From the NCBI GenBank assembly GCA_934202525.1, contig CAKPYB010000056.1, positions 1 to 16,708 on the forward strand: 16,708 nt of DNA, in the 5' to 3' direction. This document shows positions 7,329 through 13,871 of the stretch, one piece after another. Every line of letters begins with the position of its first letter. Within the stretch, counting starts at the first letter, position 1. A model generated the notes under the pieces. The model was not told where the DNA came from. It did not search any database and saw only the letters and a program-made list of their open reading frames with translations. The stretch comes from an uncultured Prevotella sp. GTDB taxonomy: Bacteria > Bacteroidota > Bacteroidia > Bacteroidales > Bacteroidaceae. The position numbers and the translations under genes were made by a program.

Positions 7329-7495
7329 TTATTCAGTAATCAGTTTTACTTGATTCTTCAATCCATTATCATTTATAGCTTTTTTTAGCAAATCAATAGT
7401 TCAACTTTCGCAAGTTTTGTCCCATACGCCCTGAAAGGGCAGAAGCTCCTAGCCCGTACTTGAGTCAGTTCCATAAAATCACATTGCTCTAACAT
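7329..7495 (-). pseudogene. Possible toxin gene remnant split by a repeat element
   Basis: One base after the stop of the antitoxin-like gene, ATG 7495 opens a frame reading MLEQCDFMELTQ. It then runs straight into repeat copy B (7403-7455) and stops soon after it. Beyond the repeat, in another frame, IDLLKKAINDNGLKNQ continues to a TAA at 7329-7331. The two ends could be the head and tail of one gene of which most is lost. Position directly after an antitoxin-like gene is the only reason to suggest a toxin; no toxin family is recognisable. Confidence is low. Confidence 0.3.
7403..7455 (-). repeat. REP-like palindromic element, copy B (core only)
   Basis: Read on the minus strand, this matches the 130-181 core of copy A: GGGCTAGGAGCTTCTGCCC, then TTTCAGGGCGT, then ACTTGCGAAAGTT. 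Differences from copy A are few and cluster in the GTGTGGGGCTT segment. The GCCCT/AGGGC mini-hairpin is kept. It interrupts the frame after the antitoxin-like gene. Confidence 0.75.
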
Positions 7496-7496
7496 T

Positions 7497-7658
7497 TTAA
7501 ATGTACAGTTTTGAACGTTTTAATATAGCACGTGCCTTGGCTACTTGCTTGGAGAAGTCAATGGAGCCACGCTTTTCCAATGCCTCATCAGCTGCTTCAA
7601 CGAAACGAGCTGCTGCCTCACCATGAAGGACAGGTATTGTTTTAATTTCTATTGCCAT
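7497..7658 (-). CDS. Small antitoxin-like protein, 53 residues
   Basis: The minus-strand frame from ATG 7658 encodes 53 residues, starting MAIEIKTIPVLHGEAAARF and containing GSIDFSKQVAKARAIL near its end. Small proteins with an N-terminal IPVLxGxAAxRF pattern and an IDFSxQ segment occur in Bacteroidales as presumed antitoxins or orphan regulators; this assignment is from memory of the pattern. It has a good upstream promoter (7698-7729) and is followed after one nucleotide by the ATG of a broken frame, the layout of a type II toxin-antitoxin pair whose toxin has been lost. Codon use is ordinary for the region. What it neutralised, if anything, cannot be read from this sequence. Confidence 0.6.
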   Translation of the reverse strand: MAIEIKTIPVLHGEAAARFVEAADEALEKRGSIDFSKQVAKARAILKRSKLYI

Positions 7659-7697
7659 AATCTTCTTGTTTTTAATGTTATGTACTTATTTAATTTG

Positions 7698-7729
7698 CAA
7701 AATTATGCTTTTATTTTCACTTTACCAAA
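7698..7729 (-). promoter_or_regulatory. Bacteroidota-type promoter for the antitoxin-like gene
   Basis: On the minus strand, TTTG (7729-7726) is followed by 20 nt and then TAATTTTG (7705-7698). This matches the TTTG-N19-21-TAnnTTTG consensus in both boxes and spacing. Transcription should start near 7692, about 34 nt ahead of ATG 7658. Confidence 0.65.
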
Positions 7730-7791
7730 CTTTTTGTTAACTTTCTGTTGAATTTCTACGAAAAAATTCCAAATACCAACTTCATGCCATT

Positions 7792-7974
7792 TTAACGTCT
7801 CATTCTTTCCAATTCATCATCCTTTCGCATTTTGTCGTTCAACTTCTCCTGCATTCTGTCTAGGAAGTAAGTACGGCTATGGTTTTTGCGTTTTCTGATG
7901 TCGGTATAGAAACGATAGCAGTCCTTGGCTTTGATGCCATGAAGCTCCTGTACCTCCTGGATGACAGGTACCAG
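7792..7974 (-). pseudogene. C-terminal remnant of an unrecognised minus-strand gene
   Basis: The minus-strand frame ending at 7792 reads, over its last 55 or so codons, ELHGIKAKDCYRFYTDIRKR and onward to DELERMRR, with coding-like codon use and a highly charged end. Upstream of about 7975 the same frame turns into phenylalanine/histidine-rich nonsense, the reverse image of an EGMEEG-type sequence on the plus strand. I read this as a truncated gene end joined to other debris. The overlapping plus-strand frame is less protein-like here, but the choice of strand is not certain. Family unknown. Confidence 0.35.
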
Positions 7975-7977
7975 AAA

Positions 7978-8064
7978 GGAATGGAAGAAGGTATGGAAAA
8001 AAGCAGAGCTGAAGGCATGGAAGAAGGCATGTCCCAGCGAAGCCTTGAAATTGCCAGGAAGATG
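7978..8064 (+). pseudogene. C-terminal tail of an Rpn/PDDEXK-family transposase-like protein
   Basis: The plus-strand frame reads GMEEGMEKSRAEGMEEGMSQ and then RSLEIARKM. The EGMEEGM repeats followed by LEIARKM are typical of the charged C-terminal helix of Rpn-type or PD-(D/E)XK-family transposase-like proteins in Bacteroidales. The nuclease domain is missing, and the usual downstream helix is replaced abruptly by a DUF4248-like tail in another frame. It is debris, not a functional gene. Confidence 0.5.
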
Positions 8065-8074
8065 TGCTGGCAAA

Positions 8075-8186
8075 GGGTATGGCAAGAACTGCAAGGAGTT
8101 CACCCCGATGCAAGTCTCCTACATCATCTACTTCCTCGGTGAGCCATAACCCAGTTCCGCCTAATCTGAAAATGAGGCAACAAAAG
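8075..8186 (+). pseudogene. Duplicated tail of the DUF4248 gene
   Basis: This 112-nt stretch matches 7071-7182 with 9 substitutions and no gaps. It encodes GYGKNCKEFTPMQVSYIIYF and then LGEP with the stop at 8147-8149, and the match continues 37 nt past the stop. The first two thirds of the gene are absent, replaced by the Rpn-like tail. The changes within codons include Ser-Asp to Ser-Tyr and Leu to Ile, so the copy has drifted. An origin by segmental duplication or recombination with a second DUF4248 locus is likely. Confidence 0.75.
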
Positions 8187-8259
8187 GAGAACAAGGATAT
8201 TAACAGCATTCTTGCAAAGACTTCAAAAAAAACATTTTCGTGAAAAAAAACGGTTATTC

Positions 8260-8290
8260 TTGTAGGTTTCACAAAATAATCGTATATTTG
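8260..8290 (+). promoter_or_regulatory. Promoter for the first DUF1016 nuclease gene
   Basis: TTG (8260-8262), a 20-nt gap, and TATATTTG (8283-8290) fit the Bacteroidota -33/-7 pattern. Transcription should begin near 8296, leaving a leader of about 80 nt. The leader contains a 16-codon frame, MRQIEESIFYLYLKLL (8313-8363), ending 12 nt before ATG 8376; whether it is translated is unknown. Confidence 0.65.
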
Positions 8291-8375
8291 CAGAAAAATA
8301 AATGAATGGCGTATGAGACAGATAGAAGAAAGCATTTTTTATTTGTATCTAAAGCTATTGTAAAGGAACAAAAAT

Positions 8376-9518
8376 ATGAACAAACCGATAAACATTTTAG
8401 ATAAAGATTACTTGCAATGGGTCAAGGAACTCTGTAAGCGTTATCGCCAGAGCCAGATAAAGGCTGCGGTAAAGGTGAACCATGTTGTTCTTCAATTCTA
8501 TTGGGACCTAGGTAAAGACATTTGCAATAAAGAAGCAGAAAACAAGTATGGCAGCAAGTTTTATGCAACGTTGAGTCGAGATTTACGAAACGAAATACCA
8601 GATGCAGAAGGACTATCAGAAAGAAATTTGCGTTATACAAAAAAGTTCTATCAGCTTTATAATCAAAAGATTAAAATTTTGCAGCAAATTGCAGCAAATT
8701 CTGAAAGTGAAATTTTGCAGCAACCTGCTGCAAAATCTAATACAGAATTGGCAAGCCAAGAATTAGCAGCTCATATTATGCAAGATTTGTTCTCAGTGCC
8801 ATGGGGACATCAGATGTTGCTTATTGATAAATGTTCTGACGATGTAATAAAAGCTCTATTCTATGTACAACAAGTTGTTGAGAACGGCTGGAGCAGGAAT
8901 ATCCTTCACAATTACATAGACTCGTCTCTGTATGAGCGACAAGGGAAAGCTTTGAGCAATTTTACCCGCACATTACCTGAGGTCGGCAGCGATTTGGCAC
9001 AAGAAATCACAAGAGACCCATACAACTTTGCTTTCACTGGAATCACCAAACCATATAATGAGCGCATTCTTAAAGATGCTTTGCTCAACAATATCACCAA
9101 ATTTCTAACAGAACTTGGTACAGGTTTTGCCTACGTAGGCAAGGAATATCGCTTGCAGATTGGAGAGAAAGAGAACTTTATCGACTTGCTCTTTTATAAT
9201 TTGAACTTGTCATGCTACATAGTTCTGGAAGTCAAGATAGGTTCATTCACCTTTGCTGATGTCGGGCAACTTGGTGGTTATGTAGTAGCTTGTAACCACC
9301 TACTTCGCAAAGAGGGGCGTGACAATCCTACAATAGGTTTACTTATTTGCAAGGAGAAAGACCGTATCCAGGCACAGTATGCCCTGGAATCAAGCAGCCA
9401 ACCCATAGCTATTTCTGAGTACGATCTAGAAAAATTCTATCCTGAAAAATTGGAAGGAACTATGCCGACGATAGAGGAATGGGAAGCTAAGTTGGGGGGT
9501 AGCATTGAACACGAATAA
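8376..9518 (+). CDS. DUF1016 (YhcG-like) PD-(D/E)XK nuclease domain protein
   Basis: The 380-residue protein has the two-part DUF1016 build. An N-terminal helical domain (about 10-100) contains QFYWDLGKDI and LSERNLRYTKKFYQLY; a C-terminal YhcG-type nuclease fold (about 240-360) shows FIDLLFY and LEVKIG, giving D270 and E285-x-K287 as the PD-(D/E)XK metal site. Between them (about 101-135) is a low-complexity stretch of repeated LQQxAA words, matched by GCAGCAAATT repeats in the DNA. Family members are putative endonucleases, sometimes near restriction or mobile genes; no substrate is established. The gene is markedly more AT-rich than uvrA, a sign of transfer. It has its own promoter and an intrinsic terminator at 9661-9687. 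A distant paralogue is at 15052-16098. Confidence 0.85.
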   Translation: MNKPINILDKDYLQWVKELCKRYRQSQIKAAVKVNHVVLQFYWDLGKDICNKEAENKYGSKFYATLSRDLRNEIPDAEGLSERNLRYTKKFYQLYNQKIKILQQIAANSESEILQQPAAKSNTELASQELAAHIMQDLFSVPWGHQMLLIDKCSDDVIKALFYVQQVVENGWSRNILHNYIDSSLYERQGKALSNFTRTLPEVGSDLAQEITRDPYNFAFTGITKPYNERILKDALLNNITKFLTELGTGFAYVGKEYRLQIGEKENFIDLLFYNLNLSCYIVLEVKIGSFTFADVGQLGGYVVACNHLLRKEGRDNPTIGLLICKEKDRIQAQYALESSSQPIAISEYDLEKFYPEKLEGTMPTIEEWEAKLGGSIEHE

Positions 9519-9530
9519 TATAGAATTATT

Positions 9531-9579
9531 CAAGTTTTGCCCCTTCAGGGCGTGTGGGGCTAAACTTGCGAAACTTCAG
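9531..9579 (+). repeat. REP-like palindromic element, copy C
   Basis: GCCCCTTCAGGGCGTGTGG, GGC, TAA and ACTTGCGAAACTT repeat the core of copies A and B. The element is a nested hairpin: CAAGTTT (9531-9537) with AAACTTG (9563-9569), and GCCCC (9539-9543) with GGGGC (9556-9560). It begins 12 nt after the stop of the DUF1016 gene. Confidence 0.75.
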
Positions 9580-9615
9580 AACAACCATTTTATCCACCCA
9601 ACAGTGTATATTGCA

Positions 9616-9656
9616 AAAAAGGGTCTATACACCCTTTTGTCGAGGTGTATAGACCC
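9616..9656 (-). terminator. Intrinsic terminator, copy 2, for the GLUG surface-protein operon
   Basis: GGGTCTATACACC (9621-9633) and GGTGTATAGACCC (9644-9656) make a perfect 13-bp stem with a 10-nt loop. On the minus strand the stem is followed by a run of six T, a classic intrinsic terminator, located 67 nt past the stop of the 43-residue peptide gene. It is the near-twin of the module at 7215-7254. Confidence 0.8.
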
Positions 9657-9660
9657 TTGA

Positions 9661-9690
9661 AACAACCGCAAAGTATGGGTTGTTTTTTTC
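9661..9690 (+). terminator. Intrinsic terminator for the first DUF1016 gene
   Basis: AACAACC (9661-9667) pairs with GGTTGTT (9678-9684) and is followed by a T-tract on the plus strand. Together with the neighbouring minus-strand hairpin it makes a bidirectional terminator between convergent transcripts. In copy 1 (near 7261-7280) the same short stem is present but lacks the T-tract. Confidence 0.65.
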
Positions 9691-9722
9691 CAGATAATTG
9701 GTTTTCCTGTCAACTTAGGACT

Positions 9723-9854
9723 TTACCACATATCTTCATTTCCATCCTCGGGACTTTTTCCTCCATTGAAACCAGGAGTTTCTGACCCTGCCAGCAACTG
9801 TTGGGCTTTTATCTCATGCACCTGCATTTCTGGTTTTATATATTCTTTCTTCAT
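9723..9854 (-). CDS. 43-residue MKKxYIxP-type small peptide downstream of the GLUG gene
   Basis: The minus-strand frame from ATG 9854 to TAA 9723-9725 reads MKKEYIKPEMQVHEIKAQQ, then LLAGS, then an acidic glycine-rich end ETPGFNGGKSPEDGNEDMW. Short frames that begin MKKxYIxPxM and carry a hydrophobic LLAGS-like segment before a Gly/Asp-rich tail recur in Prevotella and Bacteroides genomes as unannotated or hypothetical genes; this is a recollection of the pattern. It starts 12 nt after the stop of the large surface protein and precedes the operon terminator, so it is almost certainly co-transcribed. It has no signal peptide, cysteine or membrane helix. Leader-plus-core architecture is imaginable, but no modifying enzyme is visible nearby. 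Function unknown. Confidence 0.65.
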   Translation of the reverse strand: MKKEYIKPEMQVHEIKAQQLLAGSETPGFNGGKSPEDGNEDMW

Positions 9855-9866
9855 ATTGTGCTATTT

Positions 9867-12800
9867 TTATTTGATTACTACTTTCTTGTTGTTCTTTATG
9901 TATATGCCCTTTGTCGGATTGACTATCTTTCTACCTTGGAGGTCGAAGATTCCTTCAATAGTGCCATGACGCTGCACGTCAGTACCCATAATGGTGATTC
10001 CCTCTATGCCTGTTGTCTCGTTGCCGCCACCGAATACAAAGCTGCGAGCGAGTGCTGCCGATGATGGGTCTTTTGCTTCATTTTCAGATACTTTCAGATA
10101 AGCCTTTCCTGGAGTCGCCTTGAGACTTTTTCCGTCGTCCACACCGAGGTAGAAGCCGAGACCTTCTTTTTTTTCTGCTTTATTATATGTGAGACGATAG
10201 AGTTTACAACCGGCATCTGCTGTTACAGTCTTAGCTACAGCTGGTGTAGCCACAAGGTGGTTTTCATCAGAGGAAGCTGTTGTCAACTCATTTGTCTTGT
10301 TTGCATTGACATACTCTCCGTCTGTCTTCAGTAGCACACCCTCTTCCTTTGCCACTTGTTTGTCGCGTTGTGTCAATGTCAGCTTGCCACCGCTTACCGT
10401 TGCGTTGTAGACATTAAGCGATCTGTCTGAAGGAACAGAAAGGGTTACATCGTTTGTCAGATTGCTGAATGTTGCCCAATATGTATAGTTGCCATTTGCA
10501 TCCTTGTCGCCCTGTGCAGCCTTGATTACTTTATTGTCAGAGCCGGGAACGGGATATTGGTCCTTGCCTAACTGCTGTCCCCATGCCTGCTCAACTAAGG
10601 CTTTGCCTTCGGCAAGCAAATAAGCCACCTCACCGCTCTTCAGCTGCTCTGCGGTGAATGCCTTGATCACGTCAGCTTCATTCACGCCTTCAGGATAGGT
10701 CAATGAGCCTTCTCCGATAGCCTTGACAGCTTCACCTGTCTGCTCAGCTCCATTGATGGTCAGCTTAGCACTGCTGTTGTATGCCAAGATACCAGAAGCG
10801 GCGCTGGAGGATTTGCTTATGCGCCCAACAAGGAGACCGGCACGCTCTGTATCAGAAGTAGCAGTAACATTACCAGTGCCAAGCACATTGTTCAGATTGC
10901 ATATAACACCTTCTCCTATCAGGTTTCCGACATTATCTCTTCCAGTTATATCGCCATAGTTGGCACTGTTCTGGATGGTTCCTGAGTCAAAATATCCAAC
11001 CATGCCGCCAACTTGTCTGTACGTGCCTGTTACAGCACCATAATTGGCGCATGAAGTGATGGAATTGTCGGAACCGTAATACATACCTAAAATACCTCCG
11101 AGAGATCCCGTTCCCTTCACTTCTGCATGGTTTTCGCAGTTGCTGATGTTGCCCACAGCTATTCCTGCTATTCCGCCAGTTATATCTTTTCCTTCTACCG
11201 AACAGTTTCCTAAGGTCTTGATGTTTTCAAAAATACAAGAACCTGCGTATCCTGCCAAAATTCCAGTATAATAATTACCAGTATTCACCTTCGCATTGTC
11301 GAAAGTGATATTTTTGATGTTGCCACCAGCAAGATGACCGAAGAAACCGGCAAAAGCAGAGGTGGCATTGATGTAGAGATTACTGATGGTCTTCCCGTTG
11401 CCATCGAATGTACCTTGATACTTATTATCAAAGTTACCAATAGGAGTCCAGCTGAGCTCTGCTATCTGCTTTTCGGTATCAGCCTTATGGCATACTGTGC
11501 TCATATCAATTTCTTTCACCTCATCGGCAATCTTTGCGCAGACTAATGTGTTACATTCATTCACGCAGTCACGGAACCACGCCAGATGATCTGCCGTCTT
11601 CAGCACAAATGGTTCCGCCTCTGTTCCTTTACCAGTCATACCTGCTGGCAATTCACGATCAAGACCATTCATTTTTACATTGAGCTTGACTTCGCCTTCG
11701 ATGGCTTTGCCAAAAAATTCTCTTGCGCCGATATAATAAGTGGTGCCTTTCGTTACAGTATAGATGATTTTGAAGTCAGGCCAATTGCCAGAATCATCGT
11801 AAATCAAGCGAGATGCAGCCGTAGGGCTCTCCCACAGGGTGCCACAGGTATTATTGTCGTTGCTGTTTGCCGTCACCTCCAATGTACCATCTTCTGGAGC
11901 TGTATATTTATAAAGGTTGTAACCGCTGATTTTTTCCCGCTCGCCCTGCACCTTTCCGATTGTTATGGAATTGTTGCCCAATTTCAAGAAAGGAATTTCC
12001 TGTTGACACTTCGTACACTTGTCGTTCTCATCATATTCATGTCCGGTAGCTGATACTACTACAAGACTGCTCACCATTTGTGTCATTTGCTCGTTCGAGA
12101 AAGACTTATGACAAAGATTACATTCCCAATATTCGATGTTGCCATCTGTGGTGCAGGTAGCAGCCACGAATTTGTGATGTTTGGGACTATCGCCATGCTT
12201 AAACGTAAATGTGCCCTCTTGTGCAGGCTTGGTATTGGTAAATATACCTGTACCTTCCAGCTCGCCTAAACAATTCATTGTCAGATTACCATCCAAGTAA
12301 ACCTCATCAGCAGAGCCAAGTAAAGGATAATCGTTTGTGTTCAGTTTTTGTCCCCATCTTGCACTTCCTGATACGTTTTTCTGAAGCTGATTGGCAACCA
12401 ATCCGCTCTTCAACTGTTCTTCAGTAAATGCCATTATCTTTTCAGCTGATGTCAATGAGCCTCCTCCGATAGCCTTGACGGCATCGCCTGTCTGCTCAGT
12501 TCCATTGATGGTAAGCTTCGCGCTGCTGTTGTATGCCAAGATGCCAGAAGCGGTGCTGGAGGATTTTCTTATGTTTCCAACAAGGAGACCGGCAAGCTTT
12601 GCAGAAGTAGCAGTAACATTACCAGTGCCAAGCACATTGTTCAGGTTGCATTCTTCAGCAAGTCCTATCAAATTTCCGACATTATCAGTTCCCGTTACAT
12701 CGCCATAGTTGGCACTGTTCTGAATGGTTCCTGAGTTAAAATATCCAGCAATGCCACCAACGCTCTCTCCCGAGCCTGTTACGACACCATAATTGGCGCA

Positions 12801-13463
12801 TGAAGTGATGGAATTACCGGAATAGGCAGCTACAACTCCTCCGAGATATCTTATACCCTTCACTGTTGCACGGTTTTCGCAGTTGCTGATGTTGCCGTTA
12901 GCAACTCCTGCTATTCCGCCAACGTAGTTTTCTCCTTCTACCGAACAGTTTGCCAAGGTCTTGATATTTTCAATAATACAAGAACCTGCGTTTCCTACCA
13001 AAATTCCAAAATTATAACCACCAGTATTCTTCACCCTCGCATTGTCGAAAGTGATATTCTTGATACTGCCAACATAAGCATAGCCGAAGAAACCGGTATA
13101 ATTAGAGGTGGCATTGATGTAGAGATTGCTGATAGTCTTCCCGTTGCCATCAAATGTACCTTGAAACCAAGTGATAGGAGTCCAGCTGAGCTCATCTGTA
13201 TACGTGGTGCCATCAGCCGCATGGCAGAACTCTGCCAAGTCAATATCTTCAGTCAGCGTGGCTGAAACACGATTATTACCACTATTCACCTGGTCGCGGA
13301 ACCACGCCAGTTCGGCTGCTGTGGATATCTTATAAGGTTTGTCTGCTGAGCCATCACCTTTGGAAGGCGGCGTTTGTGCCCATGCCCCCCCATAAGGCAT
13401 GAGGATAGCCATCACGAGCAGCAGCATCGTGAATAGCCTGTTTCTTTGTTTTTTGTTATTCAT
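9867..13463 (-). CDS. Secreted GLUG-repeat surface protein, possible adhesin
   Basis: The 1198-residue protein starts with a signal peptide (1-29, hydrophobic LFTMLLLVMAILM core, cut expected after AWA or AWAQ). It then has two large homologous modules (about 31-390 and 605-965), each opening with a xLAWFRDxVN segment and GTFDGNGKTISNLYINATS. Strings of GLUG-like repeats follow, such as GGIAGxxxGNISNCEN, which fold as beta-solenoids in adhesins. Between them lies a cysteine-rich part (about 430-490, CNLC and CTKC) and a beta-rich domain (about 500-600). The C-terminus (about 1150-1198) ends GIFDLQGRKIVNP...GIYIKNNKKVVIK, a sorting-like tail common in Bacteroidales surface proteins. It follows a small membrane protein gene and precedes a 43-residue peptide gene. 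Expression is probably governed by the AraC operator at 13786-13860. Confidence 0.85.
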   Translation of the reverse strand: MNNKKQRNRLFTMLLLVMAILMPYGGAWAQTPPSKGDGSADKPYKISTAAELAWFRDQVNSGNNRVSATLTEDIDLAEFCHAADGTTYTDELSWTPITWFQGTFDGNGKTISNLYINATSNYTGFFGYAYVGSIKNITFDNARVKNTGGYNFGILVGNAGSCIIENIKTLANCSVEGENYVGGIAGVANGNISNCENRATVKGIRYLGGVVAAYSGNSITSCANYGVVTGSGESVGGIAGYFNSGTIQNSANYGDVTGTDNVGNLIGLAEECNLNNVLGTGNVTATSAKLAGLLVGNIRKSSSTASGILAYNSSAKLTINGTEQTGDAVKAIGGGSLTSAEKIMAFTEEQLKSGLVANQLQKNVSGSARWGQKLNTNDYPLLGSADEVYLDGNLTMNCLGELEGTGIFTNTKPAQEGTFTFKHGDSPKHHKFVAATCTTDGNIEYWECNLCHKSFSNEQMTQMVSSLVVVSATGHEYDENDKCTKCQQEIPFLKLGNNSITIGKVQGEREKISGYNLYKYTAPEDGTLEVTANSNDNNTCGTLWESPTAASRLIYDDSGNWPDFKIIYTVTKGTTYYIGAREFFGKAIEGEVKLNVKMNGLDRELPAGMTGKGTEAEPFVLKTADHLAWFRDCVNECNTLVCAKIADEVKEIDMSTVCHKADTEKQIAELSWTPIGNFDNKYQGTFDGNGKTISNLYINATSAFAGFFGHLAGGNIKNITFDNAKVNTGNYYTGILAGYAGSCIFENIKTLGNCSVEGKDITGGIAGIAVGNISNCENHAEVKGTGSLGGILGMYYGSDNSITSCANYGAVTGTYRQVGGMVGYFDSGTIQNSANYGDITGRDNVGNLIGEGVICNLNNVLGTGNVTATSDTERAGLLVGRISKSSSAASGILAYNSSAKLTINGAEQTGEAVKAIGEGSLTYPEGVNEADVIKAFTAEQLKSGEVAYLLAEGKALVEQAWGQQLGKDQYPVPGSDNKVIKAAQGDKDANGNYTYWATFSNLTNDVTLSVPSDRSLNVYNATVSGGKLTLTQRDKQVAKEEGVLLKTDGEYVNANKTNELTTASSDENHLVATPAVAKTVTADAGCKLYRLTYNKAEKKEGLGFYLGVDDGKSLKATPGKAYLKVSENEAKDPSSAALARSFVFGGGNETTGIEGITIMGTDVQRHGTIEGIFDLQGRKIVNPTKGIYIKNNKKVVIK
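10701..11458 (-). repeat. Direct DNA duplication inside the GLUG gene, second copy (encodes C-terminal module)
   Basis: This stretch aligns at the DNA level with 12453-13192, at an offset of about 1746-1752 nt, with many identical runs and small indels. Examples are TAGGAGTCCAGCTGAGCT at 11441 and 13175, and TCGCCATAGTTGGCACTGTT in both. The nucleotide similarity shows a fairly recent internal duplication or ongoing homogenisation. Confidence 0.8.
12453..13192 (-). repeat. Direct DNA duplication inside the GLUG gene, first copy (encodes N-terminal module)
   Basis: Partner of 10701-11458. Recombination between the two copies would remove or add about 1.75 kb, which is close to a multiple of three, so length variants of the surface protein could arise in frame. 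Confidence 0.8.
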
Positions 13464-13491
13464 ATCTGTAAATTATTATTATTCTACTTTC

Positions 13492-13755
13492 TTACATATT
13501 TTCTCTCATTGCCATCAGATATACTGTAAATCCCAGGATGATGACGAAAGTCTGTCCGAGAAACAGATAGATATAATATCTTCCTCTCTTGATGAAATCA
13601 CAGAAGCTGTAGCGAGCCTTGTAGTTTTCATCAAGATATATCCTGTAGTCTTGAACCATGGCATAGCCCATGACTATAGCGAACAACAGAAGACACAATG
13701 CCACTATAAGAATAGCCTGTTCCTCTTTCATGAAAGTTTCTATTATATTTTCCAT
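13492..13755 (-). CDS. Small membrane protein with two predicted helices
   Basis: The frame encodes up to 87 residues with two hydrophobic segments, AILIVALCLLLFAIVMGYAM (14-33) and YYIYLFLGQTFVIILGFTVY (60-79). They are joined by a charged loop with DENYKARYSF. I do not recognise the family. The listed start (ATG 13755) is the longest possible, but the -7 box at 13760-13767 would put the transcript start at about 13754, so the second ATG at 13731 (79 residues) is the more likely real start. It lies 28 nt upstream of the GLUG protein gene in the same direction and should be in its operon. It may help export, anchor or signal for the surface protein; that is an inference from position only. 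Confidence 0.65.
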   Translation of the reverse strand: MENIIETFMKEEQAILIVALCLLLFAIVMGYAMVQDYRIYLDENYKARYSFCDFIKRGRYYIYLFLGQTFVIILGFTVYLMAMRENM

Positions 13756-13759
13756 GGTG

Positions 13760-13767
13760 CAAAGATA
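13760..13767 (-). promoter_or_regulatory. -7 box of the surface-protein operon, no -33 box
   Basis: On the minus strand TATCTTTG matches TAnnTTTG exactly. About 20 nt upstream, where TTTG should be, the sequence is instead the nearest copy of the AGGTGTCTACTT operator (13786-13797). A promoter with a good -7 box, a missing -33 box and an activator site in its place is the expected form for activator-dependent transcription. Confidence 0.65.
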
Positions 13768-13785
13768 GTGTTTTTCTTCGGAAAA

Positions 13786-13861
13786 AGGTGTCTACTTGCC
13801 CCACTTAGGTGTCTACTTCCTACAAAATAGGTGTCTACTTGGTGGGGGAAGTAGACACCTA
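13786..13861 (-). promoter_or_regulatory. Phased operator array, three direct and one inverted copy of AGGTGTCTACTT
   Basis: Identical 12-mers lie at 13786-13797, 13807-13818 and 13829-13840; the inverse, AAGTAGACACCT, is at 13849-13860. Start-to-start steps are 21, 22 and 20 bp, about two helical turns, so all would face the same side of DNA. The last direct copy and the inverted copy form a 13-bp hairpin with an 8-nt loop just after the AraC gene stop. Relative to the presumed start at 13754 the centres are near -38, -59, -81 and -101. The gene just upstream encodes an AraC-domain protein, the natural ligand. Confidence 0.8.
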
Positions 13862-13871
13862 AGGCGTGATT

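Noticed and set aside
7792..8103. A single intact 103-residue minus-strand protein
   Set aside because: Its first half is phenylalanine/histidine-rich nonsense, the reverse image of an EGMEEG-type plus-strand tail; only the last part looks coding.
8313..8363. 16-codon leader peptide gene upstream of the first DUF1016 gene
   Set aside because: No stalling motif, pairing structure or conservation evidence can be seen; noted in the promoter entry but not called as a gene.
13399..13830. Plus-strand frame of 143 codons antisense to the small membrane protein
   Set aside because: It runs across the start of the GLUG gene, the small membrane gene and the operator array. The minus-strand genes have a signal peptide or clean membrane helices, a promoter and operon spacing; this frame has none.
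13786..13861. Possible CRISPR or satellite at the AGGTGTCTACTT repeats
   Set aside because: Repeats are only 12 bp with about 9-10 bp gaps, one copy is inverted, and they sit at a promoter; an operator explains them better.
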